27,272 nt of DNA from a virus. The notes below the pieces were generated by a model that was given only the letters and a program-made list of their open reading frames with translations, did no database searches and was not told where the DNA came from. This document shows positions 8,001-16,900 of the stretch, one piece after another. Location: positions 1-27,272 of IMG/VR virus record IMGVR_UViG_3300046733_000140; one strand, 5' to 3'. How positions within the stretch are numbered: position 1 is the stretch's first letter; every line of letters begins with the position of its first letter. The position numbers and the translations under genes were made by a program.

Positions 8001-9610
8001 GCAAAAGCAGCTGACTCCGCTCTGTTAGCGTAGTTACCTTCTTCAACAGCTTTAGCTATGTTTTCAGGCGTGGGTTTTATACCGTCTTGTTCTAAACCTT
8101 TAGTAATAGCATCATAATAATTACCACCATATTCTTGAGCAAATATAACAGCTAGACCCATACCACCACTTACAAGACCTGTCAAACCAGCCGCTGTAAC
8201 TTGTGGTAAAGCTTCACCTAACCCTATCATAGCCCCTTCAAAAGTAAGGTTATCAAAATCAGCTTCTTTAAATAAACCTAACTCTTCTTCTTTTTCTGAT
8301 ATTTTACCTACTTTATCTACTATTCTTTTTACTCTATTGTCTTTTCTATCATTTAAAGTATTTAACCTTTCACGTACTGTAATTTTCATACGTCTATTTA
8401 AAGGATCTGTGATTTCAGAATCTAAAGTTAAATTACCACTGTCTATTTCTGTTTGAAGTTTATTAATATCGCTGTTAATAGAAGCAACTTGTCCATGAAA
8501 CTTACTTAAGTCAGCTTGATTAAAACCTAAAGACATTTGTTTAACACCTTTAACAGTACCTTCGATTAAAGCAAACTCGCTTAAACCTCCTTCATCTAAA
8601 AAAGAATGTTGGGCTCTAGCGTATTGTTTATTTTTATCAGCTAATATAGACTCAGAAACATCTAAGTATTGAGTTTGTAATGACTTAAATAAATCAGAAT
8701 TTTCAAAAGGTACTAAAATTTCTTCTTGTATATATTTATCTACATCTGAATTAGCTAACGCTAGGTTTGCTTCAAAAGTTTCAGGATTAGAAAAATCATA
8801 TTTATCTTTTAAGCTTTCTTGATATTCATTTACTTTATCAGCGTTTAATTTTACTTGCGCATTTAAAGCTGTACGCATAACAGGATCTTTACTAAACGCC
8901 TGCGATCTACCTTGGTTTAATGCTTGTGCCCATTCTTCAGGAGTATCATACATTTCCATATCGCTAGGCATGTGCGATTCTACCATACTTACAAATTCTT
9001 TAGTAGGTTCTATTTCGTAAGTATCTGTGTTTTGGTTATAAACTTTTTTATTATAATTAGGTTTAGCTATTACCTTATCAACTAAATTTAATCTTTCTTC
9101 CTGGGTGTAATCAGCAAAGTTTTCAAACTGGCCTTTCGCATTTATTAAATCATTTAAAGCAACGTTGTAGTCAGCAACTTGTTTGTTTAAGTCTCTTTGA
9201 TCTCCGTAAACAAACTCACCTTGATCGTCTACTTTTCTAACAGGTTTTGTTATTTGTTCAGAAGCATTATATACATCTTGCCTTATATCTTCAGCTAATC
9301 TGCCTTTTTTTCTTTCTTGTCTAAAATAACCTTGATCATTTGCTTGTAATTCCCCAGAAGTATCTACCGAGTCTGATACCGTACTCTCGGGTGCTTGCCC
9401 GGTTACCGGTGTTGCAGTTGCACCCTTTGCCACAGCACCGTTTGTCTTTCCCTCTGTAGGGCCAGTTTGTATTTCTTCTGTAACTTCTACAGTTTCAGCA
9501 AACTCAGCTTTACGCTTATCTACTCTACTCTGTATTTCTTCTGTAGATAAACCTTGAGTTGTTAACTCATCAACCAAAGACTTTAATTCATTTATCTGAT
9601 CCTCGTTCAT
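2090..9610 (-). CDS. Giant internal virion / ejection protein (2506 aa) with HEVLH zincin motif
   Basis: At 2506 aa this takes more than a quarter of the window. It is the third and largest of a 251/538/2506-aa series after the tail genes, like T7 gp14-gp15-gp16, so it is probably a capsid-internal protein ejected with the DNA. In order: a charged low-complexity N-terminus (about 1-110); a Gly/Ala-rich hydrophobic stretch (about 461-497); HEVLH at 870-874, the zinc-metalloprotease HExxH signature; a segment (about 1055-1150) that faintly resembles sigma-70 region 2; a long region without recognised motifs; and a C-terminal part (about 2050-2320) with GGATFYRNRIK, QQSSRPDRIS and LAFANTPAQY, blocks I associate with marine-phage polyproteins. 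A hydrophobic stretch leading into an acidic run follows, then a basic tail. There is no transglycosylase motif like that of gp16. The gene is certain; the role is inferred from position and size. Confidence 0.85.
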   Translation of the reverse strand: MNEDQINELKSLVDELTTQGLSTEEIQSRVDKRKAEFAETVEVTEEIQTGPTEGKTNGAVAKGATATPVTGQAPESTVSDSVDTSGELQANDQGYFRQERKKGRLAEDIRQDVYNASEQITKPVRKVDDQGEFVYGDQRDLNKQVADYNVALNDLINAKGQFENFADYTQEERLNLVDKVIAKPNYNKKVYNQNTDTYEIEPTKEFVSMVESHMPSDMEMYDTPEEWAQALNQGRSQAFSKDPVMRTALNAQVKLNADKVNEYQESLKDKYDFSNPETFEANLALANSDVDKYIQEEILVPFENSDLFKSLQTQYLDVSESILADKNKQYARAQHSFLDEGGLSEFALIEGTVKGVKQMSLGFNQADLSKFHGQVASINSDINKLQTEIDSGNLTLDSEITDPLNRRMKITVRERLNTLNDRKDNRVKRIVDKVGKISEKEEELGLFKEADFDNLTFEGAMIGLGEALPQVTAAGLTGLVSGGMGLAVIFAQEYGGNYYDAITKGLEQDGIKPTPENIAKAVEEGNYANRAESAAFAALQASLERVGATQVMKGFTKGIGLGTDFKKATSSLYKGEMKKFATQLPKKAKSVAMGGFSEAITEGAQTGLSQVSTAVQLDLPVATFIDPSEIKTAAQQGGLVGTILPFSGRVAGQSGIELRAMARDVSTKFNLRDAKQIKLVDGFFKEAESSLAGLRDQGIISKEEYSEQSQELANARNTGMKIPEYFSNQDKQRSYDLILERDKLEKEVKQTDKALAVEQLNNIETINEELNRIARSQQPVAEAIAKTQKAKTATGADVIAEQLGIKPIERYQTQEEVDARKEQLRKENKNLNVSASASYGNAYTLDDGSTVIVINEQIAKEDNVYTTDQHEVLHPLTRQTFANNPKAAIAFGKSLLEELNNNPKVKINNPAFQKRLLDYVRAGKTEAETMEEVLNLTSEALSDGSITIQESTLVKIGNYVRKFLRDAGVLSIKFNSGKDVLSFIRDYNTTIEKGKGLGKAAKAVATEGAKGKLVTETTTETTTGSTESASLRTPKGQEFISLVDEGILTNESLVDVVKSPSSTQEDKFGAIEAVVEKNWPVISKAVKFNPTGSIPMDAVKEAVTEQIQGIFPGRGTALFDTYNPETSQVNTFIGSTLGPRQAEILERAQTIGGRTQAADITEARGIAAEETSTPQPKTTTKKLIDSRTFGPAAGVSIDNIVTIKQGEKPSFRELAEQNLDEVSTKVFNVPGKKIRGRATLTDGEAKSLQRLFVDPNNVRKLIKTMPPYNVAGSETVINEQGETIDVSKGFKGKSIGLSTKFINKYYQPVTEAIPGISNASGRSLGLTTQTQVYELKPEYTGRVSNEVVKQIQDDVGVTESGVPNKKISAENRSKYGTTLTGFAKTYLANAINAAGRGKQATKQEQADTGAGKSKDAASLRRVSPNVFMGQINADTDFASYNIDYNKTLTEILKGTGVKKINMKTPEGRERFLQFAVDSGFTKKTPPSFWRALAFTTENALTLKDIKELKEQDPDAYKTVFTESDILGDLREYTGNLPFKNTEEAQVWIDETGLENFASEKDSPGFAAMLKKEGVYSQKLRLDKSLNDPVFVQRQDDSIDQLGRLFEILQNDVMRNSDGTMNFDGVAFTGALLSSSSYGQGHFLRTAAPYRFYEEGYMDTGSSQNTLEHTLPATIVGKYLFVQALDGSVSKAFEGVRKNYFQGPLSKTNDKKLKGISDIDEKFFDYIDQTPQGWMITDNIWARYFNMDVASNRFGIDPNTIKLTGGKSVFDIYNVDATGSRISDVGNLSRQKASVVNNSKIIGPTREKSSLRKSMPNTLDNMSNLDADAKQANKQFYDSLDLNKEFNDILEVKTGIASEKRYKRVKAEVVGANKGRFQFFIPPSAEDFTGLLYSTLAKGKLGDAQMAWYKKNLLDPYGKAMNELSSARIAMMNDYKALKKELKLVPKDLRKKVPGEPFTQEQAVRVYIWQKQGMSVPGISEADMQDLSDFVEGKEDLKTFADQLMYIQKGDQYAGPKEGWPAGTITTDMLEGLNTIKRAKALEQWQANADEIFSEENLNKLEAAYGKPYRKAMENMLQRMKSGRNRNFQGDTLTGRVTDWLTGSIGTIMFFNTRSALLQTISSINFVNFTDNNILAAGKAFANQKQYWSDFMTLINSDFLKERRGGLRINVNEADIADMAKRGGARGVINKLLEFGFTPTQIADSFAIASGGATFYRNRIKSLKKQGMTDTEAEAQAFVDFRETAEESQQSSRPDRISMQQAGQLGRLVLAFANTPAQYARLIKKAASDLKNGRGDAKTNISKIIYYGVAQNLLFNALQQALFAFAFDDDEEDTDEQQKKYVSIANGMMDSLLRGMGLGGAVVSVGKNAIIRIINEMEKKQPKLEKVGYELTKLSPPISAKLSRVNQAARSYQWDKKEMIEKGWSLDNPAYLAGANVIAALTNIPLDRAVKKTNNVVQATSQDLETWERLALLGGWQDWEIGVDEEKPSNKPQPRKSTSKYKKSKIK

Positions 9611-9627
9611 ATTATATAATTTAATTA

Positions 9628-11244
9628 TTAAAGAGAAATACCTTTGTAAATAGGTGGGTTTTGCTCAAACGTTTCTATAGATACGCTTTCTATAGGATTA
9701 TCACCTACTAATTTTCTTAATTCTTTTTTCATATCAGCACTTTCAGGAAGCATATCTATTAAAGCTCTAACTCTAGCTGGTTTACTAAGATCAAATATCA
9801 TATCACTAGTAAATATGGTTTGCTCACCACCTTTTGTGCTAGTTCCAGATTTATAACCTAACTCTATAATAGGATAAACTTCACCACCGCCTGCTGGCAC
9901 AGATCCTGGTGAAACGTTTACTTTCAATACATCTTTACCACCTATTTTTTTATTTTTAAAATAAGACTCTGGGTTTTTAAATATATCTGTATAAACCCGT
10001 GGCGCTGCTTCAGCTATTTCTTTAACTGGTTCACCATCAGTTATACCAAGACGACGTTTAAATTCAGAGTCAGTAAGTTTAGTTGTTGATATAACTTGAT
10101 TTGTTTTATTTAAACCAAACATGTTTTCTGTATAAGCTGTTAAAGCTTGTTTATATATTCCTTGTGATTTATCACTATAAAAACTTTTACCGTTTATACC
10201 ATCTCCAGTTTCTAATTCTTTTGGCCATTCACTACCGTCTTCTTGTGTAATACCTCTACTTTCTAAAAATGGTCTTACGTTTTGTGTGTAAGAATTTTGA
10301 GCAGCTACAGACATTAATCTATTTGTAGCTAATGCTTTAGAAATTGTAGCAGAAGAAGCTGCTATTTGTGAAGTATTTAAAGGTGAAAAAGTAACTAGAC
10401 TTTGAGTGTTACGATCTATATCCGATCTAACAATATCTTCACCGTTTTGTTTTTCTCTAAGAGTTGGGCTAATAGTTAAGTCTTTAGTTATAACGTTACT
10501 TTTTTGAAGTCTACTAGTAAGATCAGTTTTATCGTCTGGAACTGTTTCAGGCATGTAATTAAAGAAATCTTCAGCTACAACTGTAAAACCTTCTTTACCA
10601 GCAACACCGCCTTTATATTCAACCATCATAGTACCAGCTTCATCTTTATAAAATCTTTCAGTACCACCATCACCCATACCACTTCTTATCATGTTTCCAT
10701 AAATATACTGGCGATCTTTATCACTGTAAGCAGATAAACCACCTGGACTGCCAACACCAAGAACTGTAGATTCACTACCTAAACCAGCTTTCCACATAGC
10801 ATCAGATTCTTTCATTGAAGTAAGAACACCTTTCATGCTAAGCATGCTTTGGTACTGCGCATCGTATTGTTTAGCGAACTCATTAGCTTCTCTTGGATCA
10901 GTGGCCTTATAAGACTCCATGTCTATTTTTGTAAGCGTATCTATTTGTTCTGTAGCATAATCAATAAGCGCTGGGTTGTTAAGACCATTTACACCTAGAA
11001 ATTTATAAACTTCTTTAGCATTTTCTTTACGTTGTTTAATACCGTAAGCAATTTTATCTTGCGTTTCTTTTACTACTGCAGCTTCAGCTTTTCTTTTACT
11101 TGCTAATCTAGCTTGTGTTTGTTTGCCTATATTGTCTATAACATTAGCCCATATCTGAGCTGTTTTTGTATCAACAACTGTAGATGGGTTTTCGTAAGCG
11201 CCTGAACGCCCGTAGTTTCTTGAAAATCTTGGTAATTGTGCCAT
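9628..11244 (-). CDS. Putative internal virion protein (538 aa), T7 gp15-like by position
   Basis: A 538-aa protein placed between the 251-aa and 2506-aa proteins, the slot held by gp15 in T7-like phages. Residues about 30-120 are charged and helical (TQARLASKRKAEAAVVKETQ and beyond). The middle is mixed, with Gly-rich turns (GVGSPGGLSA, YKGGVAGKEG). The C-terminal third has alternating beta-type sequence and ends ENPPIYKGISL-like. I see no catalytic motif, signal peptide or transmembrane helix. A role in the internal core or DNA-ejection conduit is inferred only from order and size. The start follows the upstream stop by about 11 bp; its leader AATATTAACG has no Shine-Dalgarno sequence. Unknown if considered without its context. 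Confidence 0.72.
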   Translation of the reverse strand: MAQLPRFSRNYGRSGAYENPSTVVDTKTAQIWANVIDNIGKQTQARLASKRKAEAAVVKETQDKIAYGIKQRKENAKEVYKFLGVNGLNNPALIDYATEQIDTLTKIDMESYKATDPREANEFAKQYDAQYQSMLSMKGVLTSMKESDAMWKAGLGSESTVLGVGSPGGLSAYSDKDRQYIYGNMIRSGMGDGGTERFYKDEAGTMMVEYKGGVAGKEGFTVVAEDFFNYMPETVPDDKTDLTSRLQKSNVITKDLTISPTLREKQNGEDIVRSDIDRNTQSLVTFSPLNTSQIAASSATISKALATNRLMSVAAQNSYTQNVRPFLESRGITQEDGSEWPKELETGDGINGKSFYSDKSQGIYKQALTAYTENMFGLNKTNQVISTTKLTDSEFKRRLGITDGEPVKEIAEAAPRVYTDIFKNPESYFKNKKIGGKDVLKVNVSPGSVPAGGGEVYPIIELGYKSGTSTKGGEQTIFTSDMIFDLSKPARVRALIDMLPESADMKKELRKLVGDNPIESVSIETFEQNPPIYKGISL

Positions 11245-11255
11245 CGTTAATATTG

Positions 11256-12011
11256 TTAAGGATTAGGATTAAATCCGCTAAAATCATTATATTTTCCAGT
11301 ATTACCAGGAGTTTTGTTAGAGCTAAAATCTGTACTACCAATAGTATCACCAAGTCCTTGAAGAGCTCCTATAGTAGAACCTGTTACAGCGGCTACTCCT
11401 TGTGTGGCGGCTGTTTGGGCTTGTTGTTGACCTGTTATTTGCGCTTGCAGCCTATTTAGTTGCTCCATATCCCTTCTTTCTTCTTCACCATATACAAACT
11501 CTCTACCTAATACATCCGCTTGCTGCATACGTTGGGCTTCAGCTATTCTAGCTTGTAACACTTTAGCTTCACCTTGTGCTCTAAGTTTTTCGTTATTAAC
11601 CTCTTGCTGTTCTAAACTTGCAGATATACCACGCTTACTTTGTAATGCTGCTTGGGCAAGAGCAGTAGCTCCACCAGCTGACGCGCCTGTAGCTCTTAGC
11701 GTATCTAAAGTATTAGCTAGTGATATATCAGCTTCTTCAGCTTGGAATTCAGCTGCTTGTGTGGCTACAGATAAAGTTGCCATAGGATTAGAAATCATAC
11801 CAGTCAAGTCTTCTACACCTTCATAAGGGTTTATAACATCTTGCCTTGTGTTTTCTATCTCTTCCATTTCTGCCATCAAACCTTGTTCACGTCTTCTAGC
11901 GTCTCTATATTGCTGCTTTTGAAAACTTAATCCAGCATACCCAAGACCAACCTGCGCCATTCCAATAGCTAGATCTGCACCTGCTTGTACTGATTTTCCT
12001 ACATCTCCCAT
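11256..12011 (-). CDS. Putative small internal virion protein (251 aa), T7 gp14-like by position
   Basis: A 251-aa protein beginning with a hydrophobic Gly/Ala helix (DLAIGMAQVGLGYAGLSF, about 13-30), then a long charged, Gln-rich, coiled-coil-prone region (about 30-200, with EFQAEEADISLANTLDTL, QQEVNNEKLRAQGEAKVLQ and QARIAEAQRMQQ). The end is a Gly/Thr/Ala-rich low-complexity tail. A hydrophobic N-terminal helix followed by a Gln/Ala coiled coil is typical of small ejection proteins that help form the channel through the outer membrane (T7 gp14, P22 gp7). Assignment rests on this composition and on being first of the three internal-protein genes. No enzyme motif is visible. The leader is A/T-rich (AATTAACT) without a Shine-Dalgarno sequence. 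Confidence 0.7.
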   Translation of the reverse strand: MGDVGKSVQAGADLAIGMAQVGLGYAGLSFQKQQYRDARRREQGLMAEMEEIENTRQDVINPYEGVEDLTGMISNPMATLSVATQAAEFQAEEADISLANTLDTLRATGASAGGATALAQAALQSKRGISASLEQQEVNNEKLRAQGEAKVLQARIAEAQRMQQADVLGREFVYGEEERRDMEQLNRLQAQITGQQQAQTAATQGVAAVTGSTIGALQGLGDTIGSTDFSSNKTPGNTGKYNDFSGFNPNP

Positions 12012-12013
12012 AG

Positions 12014-12421
12014 TTAATTAATTATTTTAACAAAATGATCTTCACAAGTTAACGTTTTAATCCATTTGTTTTTTTCTAAAAATTTTTTATACCCATCTTT
12101 CCCAGCTGTAGTCCAAAATATATGTATATTATATTCTTCTAACTGATTTAATTTTTTTATGTACTCTTCTAAATATTCGTAAAGTTTATATAGATTTTTA
12201 ACACTAGGCTTTGCTTCTATGTTAGATAATGGAAAAGCTGTTATAGCCACATGGCTAGCTATCCACAAACCTACACAATATTTATCTACTCCTTCGTCAT
12301 CGCTTAAAACAAATATATCCCAAGGCATTAAAGCTCTATCAGGCAAAGCAAACATGTGCGCGTCTGCCCATTTTAACATTGTTGGGTAAAAGTTTTCTAT
12401 ATTTTCTTGACGTATTTTCAT
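12014..12421 (-). CDS. 135-aa protein, possibly GNAT-fold acetyltransferase-like, unknown role
   Basis: A compact mixed alpha/beta protein starting MKIRQENIENFYPTMLKWAD and ending KWIKTLTCEDHFVKIIN. The order is a helix, a strand with DIFVLSDDEGVDKYCVGLWI, a helix-rich centre (KNLYKLYEYLEEYIKKLNQL), a strand IHIFWTT, and a final helix-strand GYKKFLEKNKWIKTLTCEDHFVKI. The end resembles the closing helix and strand of GNAT acetyltransferases, and I recall GNAT-like genes at this spot in some marine podoviruses. The acetyl-CoA-binding Q/RxxGxG/A loop is not evident, so the fold could be degenerate or the match false. It lies between the tail-hub and internal-protein genes with 2-5 bp gaps, so it is expressed with the late genes. 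Confidence 0.45.
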   Translation of the reverse strand: MKIRQENIENFYPTMLKWADAHMFALPDRALMPWDIFVLSDDEGVDKYCVGLWIASHVAITAFPLSNIEAKPSVKNLYKLYEYLEEYIKKLNQLEEYNIHIFWTTAGKDGYKKFLEKNKWIKTLTCEDHFVKIIN

Positions 12422-12426
12422 TTGAT

Positions 12427-13914
12427 TTAATAAGCTGATTCTACATATTCAGAAGATACAGCAAACAATTCTCTAGCTTTACCACCTAGTCCAGCTACTT
12501 GAGTGCTATTATCTGTTCTTATAGTTACAGTAGAATAATAACCTTTTACACCTGTCATGCTGTTGCCAAATACAACCTCGCCTTGTGTTGCTTGACTTGA
12601 ATTAACTAGATTAGCTAAATACTTTCCTTCTTTATTGTAAAAACCAGCATAATACTGTATACCATTTTGCGTATAAGATCCTTCGTCGTAGCTATAAACT
12701 AAATTAGAAGTGTCGTTTAATTCAAAACTTCTAGCAGCGTTAAAAGCACCTATTTTAACTGGGTTAGTCAGTGATATTGGTTCTGCAGGATCGTAATTTG
12801 GATTTGGTACAGAAACTTCCCAGCCAGTCGATCCTTCATAATTAACAGTCTTAAATACTTTAGACATACTAGGTTTAGGATTAAATATAAACGTAACGCT
12901 AGAGTCAGAGTATGTATTGTAGAAAGTAGACCTATCATCATTATTTCCAGTTTGATAATTATGTTCCCACAACTTACCATTTTTAACACTGTAAAACTTA
13001 CTTTGAACACTCAATATTCTTTCAGGATTATAAGTAAAAAAGCTTGTCCAACCTCTAACAGATTCATCAAACGAAAGTGTTTGATAACTATTAGCAGAAA
13101 CAGTTGGTATATTTTCACCTTGAACACTTAGTATATATTGCTTTGTGTATATATCCCAACCACCTATAGCTTTACCTTTTTCACCAGCAGAATCTAACGC
13201 CCCAAAAGTATCTCTAAAATAGTCTATCATACCATAGTTAGATATTTCAGTAAGACCGTCTTGAGATAAACGCATTACAGCGTTTCTATTTTTGTCTGTA
13301 AAATATTTTCTATATCCATACACAGCAAAGCTCTCTGGATTTTTACTAATACCGAAGTTTCCAGCATAAGGAATTATTTGACCTATAACCAGATTGAGCG
13401 TACTAACAGCAGAGCCTTGTCCTTCAGCAGAATATATAGCGTCTTTATCTATTAAAGCTTTACTAACTTTATTCTCTTGGAATATAACAAGGTTTGTGTC
13501 TTCAGCATATAACTTCTGTATACTACCATTTGCAGGATCTACAGATCTAGTTATATCTTCACCAACGCTAAATACATTAGTATCATTAATACCTGTTCTA
13601 GAATTAAATATACCTGAGTATATCATACTGTTAATTCTGTCAGATGCGTTTGGTTCGTCTTCTACTAAATAAGCTTTAGCGCCATAAGATACATTAGTAT
13701 TGTTAAAACCACCTCTTATTCTAGCTTCTTCAATGCCCCAGCTATTAGCTTGATCTGTACTATTAACAGCTGTTACAGGGTAACTACCATTAGAACCAGA
13801 CGGAACACCTGTGCTACCCATCCATATAGGATCTGTAGTCCCTGTTGCTCCAGTAGGCATTGTCTTTTTCAATAAAAAGGAATTAAAATATTTTACTTCT
13901 ACTGCTGTTGCCAT
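12427..13914 (-). CDS. Tail-hub / tail-stabilisation protein, second part (495 aa)
   Basis: A 495-aa beta-rich protein with blocks I associate with the C-terminal half of P22 gp10-like tail-stabilisation proteins in marine and crAss-like phages: IQKLYAEDTNLVIFQENKVS, then KALIDKDAIYSAEGQ, PYAGNFGISKNPESFAVYGY, RKYFTDKNRNAVMRLSQDGL and TEISNYGMIDYFRD. These probably belong to a propeller-like domain. It starts 3 bp after the stop of the 1382-aa gene, and that gene has the N-terminal half of the same architecture. The pair therefore may be one ancestral protein now in two chains, acting together beneath the portal. The N-terminal approximately 110 residues (MATAVEVKYFNSFLLKKTMP and on, Gly/Thr/Ser-rich) look like an added segment. 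No frameshift within the frame; leader TACTTAAAAT lacks a Shine-Dalgarno sequence. Confidence 0.7.
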   Translation of the reverse strand: MATAVEVKYFNSFLLKKTMPTGATGTTDPIWMGSTGVPSGSNGSYPVTAVNSTDQANSWGIEEARIRGGFNNTNVSYGAKAYLVEDEPNASDRINSMIYSGIFNSRTGINDTNVFSVGEDITRSVDPANGSIQKLYAEDTNLVIFQENKVSKALIDKDAIYSAEGQGSAVSTLNLVIGQIIPYAGNFGISKNPESFAVYGYRKYFTDKNRNAVMRLSQDGLTEISNYGMIDYFRDTFGALDSAGEKGKAIGGWDIYTKQYILSVQGENIPTVSANSYQTLSFDESVRGWTSFFTYNPERILSVQSKFYSVKNGKLWEHNYQTGNNDDRSTFYNTYSDSSVTFIFNPKPSMSKVFKTVNYEGSTGWEVSVPNPNYDPAEPISLTNPVKIGAFNAARSFELNDTSNLVYSYDEGSYTQNGIQYYAGFYNKEGKYLANLVNSSQATQGEVVFGNSMTGVKGYYSTVTIRTDNSTQVAGLGGKARELFAVSSEYVESAY

Positions 13915-13917
13915 ATT

Positions 13918-16900
13918 TTAAGTATATAAGCTAATTATAGGTGTTGAATCAATATTTAAACCTGTTGAATTTAATCTAGTTTGATAAACACCTGGGCCGT
14001 TGTTTGATTCATAGCTAGACGCGAATTGCACTGGAAAAGCTAAGCTTTCTGGATCTATATATTCTAATCTACAAAAATAATAATAATAATTATTAGTAGC
14101 TGTAAATTTTGTTGTAAGATTTACGTCTGTGTAAAATTGAGTCACATATTTAGCAAAAGGCTCTGCTGCATATATATCTGTAAATCCAGAAGGTGGATTA
14201 GGAAAAGTTGAACTATCAATATCTGGATTTGTCACAGGAGTGGCACTACCAGTTGATGATATTCTATATTTATAAACACTTCCATAAGTTGAAAACTCAG
14301 GCGCTATGGCACGCGGACCCGTACCAACTACTCCTGGGTTATAAAAATCACCAATAGATATAGATCCTTGAAGATATAAGTTTGAATTATTACAGTCTAA
14401 AGAACCATTTAAACCAAAAGGGGGTGTAACTGTTACGGGTGGTTGATCGTAAGGAAACGGGTGTTGAACACCACCACCACCTGCAAGATTACCAAGTAAA
14501 AATCTATAATCACCAGGATTATTAAACGCAAAAACTCTTCCCGATGGGGCGCTTGTGATAGCTATGTTATCAGTAAATATTGTAGCGTTAATACCTATAC
14601 CGTTTGTGCCAAAACTTGTTGAAGTGTTGGTAGTGTTAACCATACCGGCTTTTGAGTAGGTGTTGTATGTAATTGGTTCAATCCTATAGGTGCCGCCATT
14701 ATATTGTATAGAATCTCCATTTAAATCATTAGCAGCTTGCCAAGAGTTATTTGAATTAGTTCTATACTGTATTGCAAACCTTTGATTTAATTCAGAAGTA
14801 ATAGATGTAACTCCACCTGGAGTTCCTGCCGCCATAGGATATAAATTATTAATCCATATTATAACATAAAACGTGCCTTGAGTTAAACCTCCTGATGAAG
14901 ATTTATTTGTATACTGGCCAGTGTAATTACTACCAGGAGTACATAAATCGTTAATTACAGTAGAATTTAAACTAGTTAAAGAACTAAACCCTTGCATGTA
15001 GTTGTTGGTAGTTCCAGAGTTAACAACTGTAGTGGCTCCAGTAGAAATACCAGTAGCGTTGCTAGCAAAATATAACGAAGCGCCTTCACCATCTTGCATG
15101 ATTGTAGTCATACTGCCATCGGTAAAATTACTAGGTACCGCAGGATATGTAAAGTTTACAGTAAACGTTGTTGATCCTGTAGCGCCACCAGCGTCTGTTA
15201 CTTGTAGTGTAAACGTACCAGTACCTTGAGCTGTAGAATCATTGTTAGTTACATTACCACTTGATATTACAAAATTACCATTACCACTTTGCGAAGTAAT
15301 AGAATATGTTAAACCTATAGTAGATTGACCTCCTGCTGGGTTAGAACCATTAACACTTGTTATTGGTGTTAGTATATTAACTTGACCTCTTGTAGCGGTT
15401 ATAGTAGTTGGAGTATTAGTTATAGAAGGAGCTATATTGCCAATAGATATTGTTCTTGTAAAGTTTGGACTTCCACCATCTACATTAAATTCTAAAGCAT
15501 ATGTAGTTCCATTTGAACCGTAGTAAAAATATTCTCCAGCTTGTACTGTTATATCATAAGTACCATCACCATTATCAACAAGGTTAAACTTTGTTACATC
15601 AGTGCCCGTAGCATTATTATACTGCCTAACTAAAGTAACTGTTGTTGGATTCGGGTTAAGTGGATTACCAACTAAATCTGTAAAGAAAAAATTATCCACA
15701 ACTACATCACCAGGCGAAGTAGCTTCTGTTAGTGTAGGTGTGAAATTTCCAACACCAGCCCCAGCACCACCACCAGCACCCGCATCTATAGCTGTGTTTA
15801 ATACTGATACTAAGCCTGATGTACTAGATTCCCAAAATATATCTAATCTAGATGTTGTTGGTTTTGTTTCTAATATACTTAAATTTTCAAATTTTTCAAA
15901 AGTGGTTGATGGGTTTGTTAATGTTTCTAAATTAATTATACCAAATTGATTTGAAGCTGTTTGAGAAGTAATAAACTCTGCTACAAAAGGATTAGATTCA
16001 GATCTATAAAAAGCGTAATAAGGATTATTTGGACTAGTTATAGGCGTTGGTTGTTGAGGGTCATAATCATTAACATCAAAAATATCAAACAGATCTTCTA
16101 TAGTGTTTGTGGTAAAAGATTTTCTACCTGGAAAATATTGTTCGTTACCAATATTGCTAAACTCTATATTAATGTTAACAACTCTACCAAAAAGCCTGAC
16201 AGAACTTCTAAACTGTTTATCTTGAGGACCTACTTCAGATAAATCTCTTGGAATTTTATTTATATTATCGTTTAATAAAGTTATAAAAGATGCGTTTTGT
16301 TCTTGTGGATTTGTAGCTGTAGCCGTGCCGGTGTAATATGGCGAACCTTTTATCGCCCCGGGCGCATATACATTATAATACTCTTGCTCTAGTTGCTTAA
16401 CTACAATTTTATAACTATACCAACCAAGTGGATTATAGCCATCACTTGTAGGATCTCCATTGTATAAACCAGGTATTCCAGTAAGTTCGTCTTTATCAAA
16501 TCCATTTCCTACAAACAGTGTATTAAATTGAACTTTTAAAGAATCTCCTGGAAAAGTTATAGAGTTATTAGAATCTTCGTAAGGAAGATAAACAGTATCA
16601 GCTCTAAATGTTTCGCTAGAAGCGCTAGTATTGTTTGAGAGCAAAGTTGTTGATTGTCTACCATATCTATCAGATAATACAATACCTACTTGATAGTTTC
16701 TGTTTTGTTTTACGCTATGGTTTGGATATTCAACTTGAGATAAAGAAGTATACGTGTTAGAGTTATCATATTTAGGAGTTGCAGAAACTTGATAATCAAT
16801 GCCAGGAGGAGGCGTGTGCTTGTCTTGAAAATTACTATAAACAACTCTGTTGCTAATAACTTCTTGACCAAAAGCTTTTACTGGAATTTTATCGTATACT

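Noticed and set aside
2090-9610. Possible virion RNA polymerase or lytic transglycosylase domain in the giant protein
   Set aside because: I could not find a DxDGD-type polymerase motif or the catalytic Glu context of a transglycosylase; only HEVLH and a weak sigma-like segment were visible.
10504-10737. Rightward 77-aa hydrophobic, Ser/Ile/Phe-rich frame
   Set aside because: It lies wholly opposite the 538-aa gene and its composition is what AT-rich coding sequence gives in antisense.
15002-15949. Rightward frames (15002-15229 and 15602-15949) opposite the tail-hub gene
   Set aside because: They are complementary-strand reads of a Thr/Val/Gly-rich coding region with low-complexity Val/Pro/Ser content; no leader or recognisable protein.
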